NCBI RefSeq assembly: GCF_900240945.1
Contig: NZ_OESG01000013.1
Location: 1,652,888-1,716,887, forward strand
DNA: 64,000 bases
Reading direction: 5' to 3'
Source: Mycobacterium sp. 3519A
GTDB taxonomy: Bacteria; Actinomycetota; Actinomycetes; Mycobacteriales; Mycobacteriaceae
Shown: positions 1-7,066 of the stretch, one piece after another
Position numbering within the stretch: the stretch's first letter is position 1
How the letters are laid out: each line of letters starts with the position of its first letter
The notes under the pieces: model-generated
Seen by the model: only the letters and a program-made list of their open reading frames with translations
Told to the model about the DNA's origin: nothing
Database searches by the model: none
Translations under genes and position numbers: made by a program

Positions 1-254
1 AGCGGATCAACAAAGAGGTGCGCGTCACCGTGCTCGGGCATGTGCAGCGTGGCGGCACGCCGACGCCCTACGACCGCGTGCTCGCCACCCGGTTCGGGGT
101 GAATGCCGCCGACGCGGCCCACGCGGGCGAATACGGGATGATGGTGTCGCTGCGCGGCCAGGAGATCGGCCGGGTGCCGCTGGCCGACGCCACGCGCCAG
201 TTGAAGCTGGTGCCGCAGTCCCGCTACGACGACGCCGCCGAATTCTTCGGCTGA
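1..254 (+). CDS. pfkA: 6-phosphofructokinase, C-terminal part
   Basis: The reading frame is open from base 3 and ends at TGA 252-254, so only the last 83 or so residues are present; the gene begins before the window. The product phosphorylates fructose 6-phosphate with ATP in glycolysis, in the cytoplasm. The visible part has the family's conserved segment LGHVQRGGTPTPYDRVLATR, which contributes to the sugar-phosphate site, followed by the usual short C-terminal tail. Finding pfkA just upstream of gatB matches the mycobacterial order gatC-gatA-pfkA-gatB as I recall it. A 21-bp inverted repeat follows the stop codon. Identity is secure; enzyme subtype cannot be judged from this fragment. Confidence 0.93.
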   Translation, partial: RINKEVRVTVLGHVQRGGTPTPYDRVLATRFGVNAADAAHAGEYGMMVSLRGQEIGRVPLADATRQLKLVPQSRYDDAAEFFG

Positions 255-262
255 GTCCCCCT

Positions 263-326
263 GCGCGAACAGACGCAAAGTGTGCGTTTTTTCCGGCGTG
301 TCGGGACACTTTGCGTCTGTTCGCGC
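263..326. terminator. Perfect 21-bp inverted repeat between convergent genes
   Basis: Bases 263-283 and 306-326 are exact reverse complements and enclose a 22-nt loop with a run of six T. The repeat lies between the pfkA stop (254) and the stop of the convergent reductase gene (334), so a bidirectional terminator is the simplest reading. The arm contains GCGAACAGACGCAAA, a word I believe recurs in intergenic DNA of mycobacteria; that part is memory, not checked. Confidence 0.75.
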
Positions 327-333
327 TTGGGAA

Positions 334-1029
334 TCACGCGCTCTTGAAGGCTTCGCGGCGGACCATCTGCCACATCGTCGGCGTGCGCTCCGTCGTCGAG
401 ACGACCACGGTTTTGCCCGCGGCTGACGGATCGCCTGCCAACGCGATCATGTAGTCGGCCAGGTCGCTGCGGGCGGTGCAGCCGCCGATCGGATTCACCT
501 CGCCCGCAACATAATTCGTCGGCTCCGGCAGATCGAACAGGCCCGACGGCCGGACCACGGTCCAATCCAGACCGCTGGCCCGAACGATGTCCTCCATGCG
601 GCGTTGATCGTCGTAGGTGCTCTTGCCGATGGTGCGGGTGATCACCGGTTCGACGATGCGCAGCGACAGGGGCGTGTCGATGCGGTTCGGGTAGTGGTAC
701 GCGCCCGTCGAACTCACGACGACCAACCGTCGCACACCCGTGGCGTGCATTGCGTCGGCGATGTTGCGCACACCCACCGAATAGGTGTCGATGGGGCGGG
801 TGCTGAACGGCACACCGAGTGTGGAGACGACGGCGTCGGCGCCGCGCACGACGTCGGCCAGTGACGAGGGTTCGCGCACATCGGCGCGGGCGACCGTCAG
901 ATGTGGATCGGCGAACGGAAAGTCGTCGGGTCGCCGGGTGACCGCCGCGACGGAATGCCCCTTGTCGAGCGCAAGGCGCGTCAGCAACCTGCCGGTCTGT
1001 CCGTTCGCCCCGAAGACGACGATGCGCAT
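334..1029 (-). CDS. NmrA-like NAD(P)-binding oxidoreductase
   Basis: A 231-residue protein of the atypical short-chain dehydrogenase (NmrA/NAD(P)H-binding) group. It opens with VVFGANGQTGRLLTRLAL, a Rossmann nucleotide-binding loop, and has YDDQRRMED and WTVVRPSGLFD in the middle, typical of this family. Such proteins reduce quinones or small ketones, or act as NADP sensors; the substrate here is unknown. ATG at 1029 is preceded by a good AGGAGG site (TTAGGAGGACTC). The gene is divergent from a MarR regulator 75 bp away, a common arrangement in which the regulator controls the neighbouring redox gene. It ends next to the 21-bp inverted repeat, convergent with pfkA. Confidence 0.85.
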   Translation of the reverse strand: MRIVVFGANGQTGRLLTRLALDKGHSVAAVTRRPDDFPFADPHLTVARADVREPSSLADVVRGADAVVSTLGVPFSTRPIDTYSVGVRNIADAMHATGVRRLVVVSSTGAYHYPNRIDTPLSLRIVEPVITRTIGKSTYDDQRRMEDIVRASGLDWTVVRPSGLFDLPEPTNYVAGEVNPIGGCTARSDLADYMIALAGDPSAAGKTVVVSTTERTPTMWQMVRREAFKSA

Positions 1030-1058
1030 GAGTCCTCCTAATTGATCACCTGCATTTG

Positions 1059-1082
1059 ATTATCATAATACGTGACTATCAC
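1059..1082. promoter_or_regulatory. Candidate MarR operator/promoter between divergent genes
   Basis: The 75-bp intergenic stretch is AT-rich for this genome and holds two small palindromes: ATTATCATAAT (1059-1069) and GTGACTATCAC (1072-1082). On the minus strand TATGAT (1067-1062) is a plausible -10 for the reductase gene. On the plus strand TAATGT (1093-1098) is a plausible -10 for the MarR gene, whose transcript would then begin at or near its ATG. The palindromes sit where a MarR dimer could block both promoters. This is inferred from position and symmetry only. Confidence 0.45.
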
Positions 1083-1104
1083 CTGAGGGTGCTAATGTAG
1101 GGCC

Positions 1105-1578
1105 ATGGCCGACCGCGACGCCGGAATCGCCGCGCTTCACCAGCGCATCCCGTTCCTGCTCTCGCAGCTCGGCGTGTACCTCGCCGAGGATTTCGTCCGT
1201 CGACTGGAACCGTTCGGGGTGGCGCCGCGTGCATATGCGGTGCTCAAGGCGCTCAGCGAAGACGACGGCCGGTCCCAGCGCGAGTTGTCGACGCAGCTCG
1301 GCATCCACCGCAACGTGATGGTCACGATCGTCGACAACCTGGAACGTGACGGCCTGGTCAAGCGCATGCCGCACCCCGCCGACCGGCGCGCGTTCGCCGT
1401 GACCTTGACCGACAAGGCCCGTGACCTGCTGCCTGAACTGGATGCACAGGGCAGCGCCCAGGAGGACGAGATCACCGCAGCGCTCAGCGACGCCGAGCGC
1501 AAAGCGGTGCTGCAGTACCTGCAACGGATGTCGACGGCGGCCGGGCTCACCCCTGGCGTGCACCCGAAACTGAGCTAG
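1105..1578 (+). CDS. MarR-family transcriptional regulator
   Basis: A 157-residue winged-helix protein. The N-terminal helix is followed by a recognition region containing [20 protein letters not shown] and the wing [20 protein letters not shown], the classic MarR DRR signature. Such proteins bind DNA as dimers and are usually released by small phenolic or oxidant ligands. It is divergent from the NmrA-like oxidoreductase and probably controls it and itself. ATG 1105 has no strong ribosome site but lies about 7 nt after a TAATGT -10-like hexamer, so a leaderless transcript is possible. The gene ends 23 nt before gatB. Confidence 0.92.
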   Translation: MADRDAGIAALHQRIPFLLSQLGVYLAEDFVRRLEPFGVAPRAYAVLKALSEDDGRSQRELSTQLGIHRNVMVTIVDNLERDGLVKRMPHPADRRAFAVTLTDKARDLLPELDAQGSAQEDEITAALSDAERKAVLQYLQRMSTAAGLTPGVHPKLS

Positions 1579-1601
1579 GCCGCTCCCACTACGATCGAGT
1601 C

Positions 1602-3104
1602 ATGACGATCGCCGCTGCTGAACTGCTCGATTACGACGACGTCGTCGCGCGCTACGAACCGGTACTCGGCCTCGAGGTGCACGTCGAACTGTCCACCGCG
1701 ACCAAGATGTTCTGCGGCTGCGCCAACAAGTTCGGCGCCGAGCCCAACACCCAGGTATGCCCGGTCTGCCTCGGCCTGCCCGGCTCGCTGCCGGTGCTCA
1801 ACCAGAAGGCGGTGGAGTCGGCCATCCGCATCGGGCTGGCGCTCAATTGCGAGATCGTGCCGTGGTGCCGGTTCGCCAGGAAGAACTACTTCTACCCGGA
1901 CATGCCGAAGAACTACCAGATCTCGCAATACGACGAACCGATCGCGATCAACGGCTATCTCGACGTCCCGCTCGACGACGGCACCACCTGGCGCGTCGAG
2001 ATCGAGCGGGCGCACATGGAGGAGGACACCGGCAAGCTCACCCACCTCGGCAGTGAGACCGGCCGCATCGCGGGCGCCACGACGTCGCTGATCGACTACA
2101 ACCGGTCCGGCGTGCCGCTGATCGAGATCGTCACCAAGCCGATCGAAGGCACCGGCGACCGCGCGCCAGAGATCGCCCGCGCCTACGTGACAGCGCTGCG
2201 TGACCTGCTGCGCGGTTTGGGCGTCTCCGATGTCCGCATGGATCAGGGCTCGATGCGCTGTGACTCCAACGTGTCGCTCAAGCCGATCGGCCAGCAGGAG
2301 TTCGGCACCCGCACCGAGACCAAGAACGTGAACTCGCTGAAGAGTGTCGAGGTGGCGGTGCGCTACGAGATGCGCCGCCAGGCAGCGGTTCTCGAGTCGG
2401 GGGGCCGGGTGGTGCAGGAGACCCGGCACTTCCACGAAGACGGCTACACCTCGCCGGGCCGCAGCAAGGAGACCGCGCAGGATTACCGCTACTTCCCCGA
2501 ACCGGATCTCGAACCGGTGGCGCCCGACGCGGACTGGGTGCAGCAGTTGCGCCAGACCATTCCCGAGCTGCCGTGGTTGCAGCGCAAGCGAATCCAAGAG
2601 GATTGGGGCATCTCCGACGAGGTGATGCGCGACCTGGTCAACATCGGCGCCATCGACTTGATCACCGCCACCGTCGAACACGGCGCCTCGAGTGAGCAGG
2701 CTCGCGCGTGGTGGGGAAATTTCTTGGTGCAGAAAGCAAATGAATCAGGCGTCGAACTCGACGCGCTGCCGATCACCCCGGCGCAGGTGGCCGCGGTGGT
2801 CAAGCTGGTCGACGACGGCAAGCTGTCCAACAAGCTGGCCCGTCAGGTGGTCGAAGGCGTGCTGGCAGGCGAAGGCGAACCCGAACAGGTGATGAAGGAC
2901 CGCGGCCTGGAAGTCGTGCGCGACGACTCCGCACTGCAAGCCGCCGTCGACGAAGCGCTGGCCGCAAATCCCGACGTCGTCGAGAAGATCCGCGGTGGCA
3001 AGGTGCAGGCCGCGGGCGCCATCGTCGGCGCGGTGATGAAAGCGACCAAGGGTCAGGCCGACGCCGCTCGCGTGCGCGAACTGGTGTTGGCCGCCTGCAG
3101 CTAG
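1602..3104 (+). CDS. gatB: Aspartyl/glutamyl-tRNA amidotransferase subunit B
   Basis: This 500-residue GatB binds tRNA and, with GatA and GatC, converts misacylated Glu-tRNA(Gln) (and Asp-tRNA(Asn)) to the amide forms by kinase and transamidase steps. The sequence carries the family signature near residues 18-40 ([20 protein letters not shown]), the CGC/CPVC zinc-binding cysteines, the [15 protein letters not shown] segment, and a C-terminal YqeY-like helical tail. Its position after pfkA follows the conserved mycobacterial order. A tRNA-Gln gene and gltX lie further on (37473 and 35856); in bacteria that use this route gltX charges both tRNAs. An IS110-type element begins right after the stop codon, so any native terminator may have been displaced. 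Confidence 0.97.
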   Translation: MTIAAAELLDYDDVVARYEPVLGLEVHVELSTATKMFCGCANKFGAEPNTQVCPVCLGLPGSLPVLNQKAVESAIRIGLALNCEIVPWCRFARKNYFYPDMPKNYQISQYDEPIAINGYLDVPLDDGTTWRVEIERAHMEEDTGKLTHLGSETGRIAGATTSLIDYNRSGVPLIEIVTKPIEGTGDRAPEIARAYVTALRDLLRGLGVSDVRMDQGSMRCDSNVSLKPIGQQEFGTRTETKNVNSLKSVEVAVRYEMRRQAAVLESGGRVVQETRHFHEDGYTSPGRSKETAQDYRYFPEPDLEPVAPDADWVQQLRQTIPELPWLQRKRIQEDWGISDEVMRDLVNIGAIDLITATVEHGASSEQARAWWGNFLVQKANESGVELDALPITPAQVAAVVKLVDDGKLSNKLARQVVEGVLAGEGEPEQVMKDRGLEVVRDDSALQAAVDEALAANPDVVEKIRGGKVQAAGAIVGAVMKATKGQADAARVRELVLAACS

Positions 3105-3219
3105 ACGGTATGGAGGCGACTTGAGGCCGAAGGCCTCGGGCTGCAATCGGACGTGGGTTGCCGACGATGAGTGAACACTCGCATCGGTAGAGCCACAGTT
3201 GCAGATCAGGAGGCCTCCG

Positions 3220-4302
3220 GTGAGTTTCAACGGTACGAGTGTCGGGTTGGACGTGCATGCGCTTTCGGTGGTTGCCCATGCCGTCGATGAAGAAACGGGG
3301 CGGGTTGAGCGGGCACGGTTGTGTCCCGATCACGGCGAGATCCTGGCGTGGCTAGACCGGCTGCGAGGTCCGGTACGGGTGGCCTATGAGGCTGGGCCGA
3401 CGGGGTTCGGGCTCGCGCGGGCTTTGGCCGCCGCCGAGATCGACTGCGTGGTTGCCGCGCCGTCGAAGTTGATCCGTCCTGCCGGGGATCGGGTCAAGAC
3501 CGATGCCCGCGATGCCGCGCATCTGACCCGGTTACTGCGTCTGGGCGAGATCACCGCGGTCACCGTGCCCGAGGCCGACGTGGAGGCGGTGCGCGATCTG
3601 GTGCGTGCGCGTGAAGACGCGCGCGCTGATCTGATGCGAGTCCGGCACCGGTTGTCCAAACTATTGCTGCGCCACGGCCGGGTGTACTGCGGTGGGCAGG
3701 CATGGAACGGGGTGCACGAAACCTGGCTTCGTCGACAACGATTTGACGATTCCCACACCATGGCGGCATTCGACCATCACTTCGACGCCGTCTTGACGGC
3801 CACCGCCGCCAGAGCTCGTCTCGACCAGCAGATCGTCACCGTGGCAGCCTCGCCGCGCTGGGCTGACCCGGTCAATCGATTGGGGTGTCTACGGGGGATT
3901 TCGGCGCTGACCGGGCTGGCGTTGAGCGTCGAGATCGGTGACTGGACCCGGTTCACTGGCGCCTCGATCGGCGCCTACGTCGGCTTGGTCCCCACCGAGT
4001 ACTCCTCGGGTGCATCCCGGGTGCAGGGCTCGATCACCAAGGCCGGCAACGCCCATGTGCGGCGATTGTTGATCGAGGCGGCGTGGCATCACCGGGCGGC
4101 CTACCGCAATCCTGGACCGACGATGCGGGCACGCTGGGCCAAGGTCGACCCGGCGCTCAAGGATCGCGGGCATGCCGGAAACCGGCGCCTGCACCAGCAG
4201 TGGTGCCGGTTCAACGAACGTAAGAAACACCACGTGGTGGCCAATGTCGCGATCGCCCGTGAACTGGCCGGCTGGTGCTGGTCACTTGCCACGCTGAACT
4301 AA
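3220..4302 (+). CDS. IS110-family transposase (DEDD type)
   Basis: A 360-residue transposase with the two-domain plan of the family. An N-terminal RuvC-like DEDD domain starts GLDVHALSVVAHAVDEETG, with VAYEAGPTGFGLA and KTDARDAAHLTRLLR supplying further acidic residues. The C-terminal Transposase_20 domain contains the segment GLVPTEYSSGASRVQGSITK, then AGNAHVRRLL, which includes the region of the nucleophilic serine. GTG 3220 is chosen because AGGAGG at 3208-3213 lies 6 nt upstream; the TTG at 3199 overlaps that site. Full length and all family landmarks are present, so it may be active. The ribosome site can pair with 3127-3137, which would limit translation of read-through transcripts from gatB. 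Confidence 0.93.
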   Translation: MSFNGTSVGLDVHALSVVAHAVDEETGRVERARLCPDHGEILAWLDRLRGPVRVAYEAGPTGFGLARALAAAEIDCVVAAPSKLIRPAGDRVKTDARDAAHLTRLLRLGEITAVTVPEADVEAVRDLVRAREDARADLMRVRHRLSKLLLRHGRVYCGGQAWNGVHETWLRRQRFDDSHTMAAFDHHFDAVLTATAARARLDQQIVTVAASPRWADPVNRLGCLRGISALTGLALSVEIGDWTRFTGASIGAYVGLVPTEYSSGASRVQGSITKAGNAHVRRLLIEAAWHHRAAYRNPGPTMRARWAKVDPALKDRGHAGNRRLHQQWCRFNERKKHHVVANVAIARELAGWCWSLATLN

Positions 4303-4608
4303 CAACCGCCACCGAACTTGATCGGAGTCAGCCGGTCGACGGCGAGGTAGGCGAACTGGATCTGCGTTACAGCTATGAGCCACAACAGCATTCCCCGAAG
4401 TACTGGTGTGACGCCCGTCCCTAGAGAGCAGCCACCGTTCGCACCGAACCATCGTCTTGCGGTACCCAACCCGCGCATATCAGTCTGACACCACCGTCGT
4501 TGACCAACGACCGCCGCGACACCGACTAACCCCGATCAAACGAAAGCCGCCCCGACGCAAAACCGGGGCGGCTTTCACCTGCCTATTGACAAACGGTGCC
4601 TACATATC
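4303..4608. other. Noncoding 3' flank of the IS110 element
   Basis: This 306-bp stretch has no convincing gene. It holds the right-hand flank of the IS110 element, with a strong hairpin at 4542-4576, a TTGACA hexamer (4586-4591) and the ACGGT that may mark the element's end; 11 bp (4598-4608) then separate it from the IS481 end. In IS1111-type members of the family the bridge/seek RNA is encoded downstream of the transposase, so this is one of two places to look for it. Nothing else recognisable was seen. Confidence 0.5.
4542..4576. terminator. 13-bp perfect GC-rich hairpin
   Basis: GAAAGCCGCCCCG (4542-4554) pairs exactly with CGGGGCGGCTTTC (4564-4576) around a 9-nt loop. There is no U-run, which is normal for mycobacterial terminators. 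It may end the IS110 transcript, block read-through toward the next element, or be part of a structured guide RNA. Confidence 0.55.
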
Positions 4609-4633
4609 AGCTGTACTGCCCAGGGAGGTTGGT
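4609..4633 (+). repeat. Left terminal inverted repeat of the IS481 element
   Basis: Twenty-five bases that are the exact reverse complement of 5701-5725. The next base pair outward (c at 4608, a at 5726) breaks the match. Confidence 0.92.
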
Positions 4634-4672
4634 TGGGGAAGTGTGACGACACGCTGTAGCGGTCGTTGATGG

Positions 4673-4735
4673 CGAAGGCCTCCTGTCGTGGGGTGGAGCT
4701 GCTACCACTTCACCGCAACTATCAGGAGGCCTTCG
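4673..4735 (+). promoter_or_regulatory. Hairpin covering the transposase ribosome-binding site
   Basis: CGAAGGCCTCCTG (4673-4685) is the exact complement of CAGGAGGCCTTCG (4723-4735). The second arm contains the AGGAGG site (4724-4729) and the first base of the GTG start codon. An mRNA that begins upstream, for example by read-through from outside the element, would fold and hide the start, whereas a transcript starting inside the first arm would be translatable. This is a known strategy in other IS families; here it is inferred from pairing. Confidence 0.6.
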
Positions 4736-5727
4736 TGGTCCACGCTAATGCTGTTTTGACTCCTCGTGGACGCCTACTACTGGCGCGTCGCGTCGTCGAG
4801 GAGGGCTGGCCGATTGTTCGGGCCGCCGAGCACTTCCACGTGTCCTGGCCGACCGCCAAGCGATGGGCCGCGCGGTATGCGGCCATGGGCCCACAAGGCA
4901 TGACCGACCGATCCAGCCGGCCGCACCGCAGCCCCACGCGCACACCCTCGACATTGGTACGAAAGATTGTGCATCTACGGTGGCGGCATCGACTCTCACC
5001 CTTAGCGATCGCCTCCCGGTTGTCGATGCCAGCCTCCACGGTGCACGCGGTGCTAGTGCGGTGTCGACTGAATCGCCTGTCGCACATTGACATTCGAACT
5101 GGTGAGATTATTAGACGCTACGAGCACGATCATCCGGGTTCGCTGATGCACATCGACGTTAAAAAGCTTGGCAACATCCCCGTGGGCGGTGGGTGGCGCT
5201 TTGTCGGCCGCGCCCAGGGCACGAAGAATCGAACTACGACTCCCGGCGCCACCCGCAACCATCGATGGCAACCGATCATGGGGCATGCCTACGTGCACAC
5301 CGTCATCGACGACCACTCGCGCGTGGCCTACGCCGAAATCCACGACAACGAAACCGCCCAGACCGCCATTGGTGTCCTGCGCCGGGCAGCAGGCTGGTTC
5401 CGTATGCGCGGAGTCACCATCGAACGCGTCCTCACCGACAACGGCCCCTGCTACAAGTCCCACGCATGGCGCGACTCGTGCGCTGAACTGCAGATCGAGC
5501 ACAAACGCACCCGGCCGTACCGCCCACAGACCAACGGCAAGATCGAGCGGTTCAACCGCACCATGGCCCAAGAATGGGCCTTCGCGCGCCACTACCCCAA
5601 CGAACTAGCCCGACGATCCGCACTTCCAGCCTGGCTCCATACCTACAATCACCACCGGCAACACTCGGCGATCGGCAAGGTCCCGCCCATCACACGGTTG
5701 ACCAACCTCCCTGGGCAGTACAGCTAG
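4735..5727 (+). CDS. IS481-family transposase
   Basis: A 330-residue integrase-type transposase. An N-terminal helix-turn-helix (EHFHVSWPTAKRWAARYAAM) is followed by a second HTH-like segment (SRLSMPASTVHAVLVRCRL) and the rve core. The DDE residues lie in HIDVKKLG, VLTDNGPCYKS and TNGKIERFNRTM. The C-terminus has the family's YNHHRQHSAIGKVPPITRL. GTG 4735 is preferred because AGGAGG is 5 nt upstream; the longer frame from 4666 would translate through that site. All catalytic residues are present and the frame is intact, so the element may still move. Confidence 0.94.
   Translation: MVHANAVLTPRGRLLLARRVVEEGWPIVRAAEHFHVSWPTAKRWAARYAAMGPQGMTDRSSRPHRSPTRTPSTLVRKIVHLRWRHRLSPLAIASRLSMPASTVHAVLVRCRLNRLSHIDIRTGEIIRRYEHDHPGSLMHIDVKKLGNIPVGGGWRFVGRAQGTKNRTTTPGATRNHRWQPIMGHAYVHTVIDDHSRVAYAEIHDNETAQTAIGVLRRAAGWFRMRGVTIERVLTDNGPCYKSHAWRDSCAELQIEHKRTRPYRPQTNGKIERFNRTMAQEWAFARHYPNELARRSALPAWLHTYNHHRQHSAIGKVPPITRLTNLPGQYS
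5701..5725 (-). repeat. Right terminal inverted repeat of the IS481 element
   Basis: Exact reverse complement of 4609-4633. Its outermost bases are shared with the stop codon of the transposase on the plus strand and with the stop codon of the glycosyltransferase on the minus strand. Confidence 0.92.
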
Positions 5728-6956
5728 CCGCGGCCGCCAAGTAGCCGCTGTTCGACGAGGTCCGCACCGCGGGCGACGCCGCCGGTCGCCGTGAATCCCT
5801 CGGCCACCCGCCGCGCACCGGATGCCATCGACATCGCCGTCAGCACTTTGGCTTTCAACCTGCGCGCGGTCAGTCGTTTCGCGGGCAGGCGGGTGCCCGC
5901 GCCTGCCACCTCGACGCGCCTGGCGACCTCGAACTGGTCGCGGCCGTGCGGCACCACGCAGACGGGAACACCGCGTGCCAGCGCCTTCTGGGTGGCGCCC
6001 ATGCCACCGTGGGTGATGGCGCAGACGGCGCGATCAAGGACCATGCCGTGCGGCACGAACTCCCGTACGACGGCGTTGGGGGGCGCGACGATTCCGTCGG
6101 GCACACCGGACGGATAGGTGGCCACCACGCACACCTGCTGGTCCGCCAGCGCCGCCATCGTGACGACCGGCAGTTGGAGGTCGTTTTGGGGATCAGACGA
6201 TGTGGTGACCAACACGATCGGCTTGTCGATGTCGGTGAGCCACTGCGGCACAGCGGCCGGCGGGTCGAAGTCGCAGTGCCCGATCAGTTCGACAGCCTCA
6301 CCCCAGTCCCGGTGCGGGTACTCGAACGGTTCAGCGGTCGCCACCAAGATCAGCGGTGGCCGCCTTATCCATTCATCGACGTTGCGGACCGGCTTGGCAC
6401 CCGCGAGTTCCCGAACGGCGTTCACCGGCGGGAGCAAGGCCTTGTCCAGCGCCCCGGCGACGACGGGCCGCAGCGCGGTGTCGCGCAGTCGACCGAGCAG
6501 ACCGGGCCAAGGCGACAGTCCTGGGCCGAATGGCGGCATGCCGCGCGAGCGCAGAAACGGTGTGAAGGGCCAAAACGACAACCACGGCACTGAGGACGTA
6601 TCCGCCACAGCCGCTGCGCCCCAACAGTTTGCGTCGACAACTATCACGTCGGGCTGCACGGCGGCGATGCTGTCGCCAAGGTCGTCGACTTCATAGGTGG
6701 CCCGTTGCCCGAATCCGCCGAAGGCCGCCTGCAATGCTGCGCGGCCATTCGGCGCCATCCAATCGGTCATCGCCGTCGCTTCGATGCGCCGATCGATACC
6801 CGACGACTCGATACCGAGGCCACTTGCCACGCCGACGCCATCGGCCAAGGTCTTCAGCACGATTCGATGTCCACGGCGCTGCAGTTCTTTGAGCAGCGCA
6901 AGGATCGGAAAGAGGTTCCCGAACGCCGGCGAGGTGTACGCCAGGATCGTCGCCAC
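5724..6956 (-). CDS. GT1-like (MGT) glycosyltransferase, 3' end altered by IS481
   Basis: A 410-residue GT-B fold glycosyltransferase of the macroside/UDP-glucuronosyl type, like the mycobacterial proteins that glycosylate lipids (glycopeptidolipid type). The N-terminal acceptor domain begins MATILAYTSPAFGNLFPIL. The C-terminal donor domain has the signature around ITHGGMGATQKALARGVPVC, then VPHGRDQFEVARRVEVAGAG, which binds the sugar nucleotide. GTG 6956 is used. The stop codon TAG (5726-5724) uses bases of the IS481 right end, so the native C-terminus has been replaced or cut by the insertion; since the conserved helix (VARGADLVEQRLL) is present, loss is probably only a few residues. The acceptor is unknown. 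It is divergent from the cyclase/ATPase gene. Confidence 0.85.
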   Translation of the reverse strand: MATILAYTSPAFGNLFPILALLKELQRRGHRIVLKTLADGVGVASGLGIESSGIDRRIEATAMTDWMAPNGRAALQAAFGGFGQRATYEVDDLGDSIAAVQPDVIVVDANCWGAAAVADTSSVPWLSFWPFTPFLRSRGMPPFGPGLSPWPGLLGRLRDTALRPVVAGALDKALLPPVNAVRELAGAKPVRNVDEWIRRPPLILVATAEPFEYPHRDWGEAVELIGHCDFDPPAAVPQWLTDIDKPIVLVTTSSDPQNDLQLPVVTMAALADQQVCVVATYPSGVPDGIVAPPNAVVREFVPHGMVLDRAVCAITHGGMGATQKALARGVPVCVVPHGRDQFEVARRVEVAGAGTRLPAKRLTARRLKAKVLTAMSMASGARRVAEGFTATGGVARGADLVEQRLLGGRG

Positions 6957-7066
6957 GGGCTAGAGACCCTGCGCGTCGAACATGACCGTGAAGCTTATCG
7001 ACCACGGGCGTCGCATTCGGGTCTTACGCTTGACGAGCACACATTTCACGACGCGGGAATCCACAC

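Larger units (their letters stand above)
3105..4597 (+). mobile_element. IS110-family insertion sequence (ends tentative)
   Basis: The transposase at 3220-4302 defines the element. IS110 elements lack classical terminal inverted repeats and usually insert at a short core shared by both ends. The pentamer ACGGT occurs just after the gatB stop (3105-3109) and again at 4593-4597, giving a unit of about 1.49 kb, within the usual size of the family; I use these as provisional limits. The noncoding flanks are about 115 nt on the left and 295 nt on the right, and in this family one of them encodes the bridge (seek) RNA. A 5-bp match can occur by chance, so the exact ends need comparison with an empty site. 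Confidence 0.5.
4609..5725 (+). mobile_element. IS481-family insertion sequence, complete
   Basis: The element is 1117 bp and bounded by perfect 25-bp inverted repeats (4609-4633 and 5701-5725) that contain TGTACTGCCCAGGGAGGTTGG. It encodes one DDE transposase whose TAG stop (5725-5727) takes its T from the right end. The immediate flanks (left catatc, right agccgc) do not form a target duplication, so the ends may have recombined or the outermost bases may be target DNA. It lies 11 bp from the provisional end of the IS110 element and its right end provides the stop codon of the convergent glycosyltransferase gene. Confidence 0.9.

Noticed and set aside
1575..2681. A 368-codon minus-strand frame opposite gatB
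   Set aside because: It is antisense to conserved gatB coding sequence and shows no recognisable motif.
4457..4669. Seventy-codon frame between the two insertion sequences
   Set aside because: No ribosome site, crosses the hairpin and the IS481 left end, and resembles no protein I know.
4603..5731. Target-site duplication around the IS481 element
   Set aside because: The six bases outside each repeat (catatc and agccgc) do not match.
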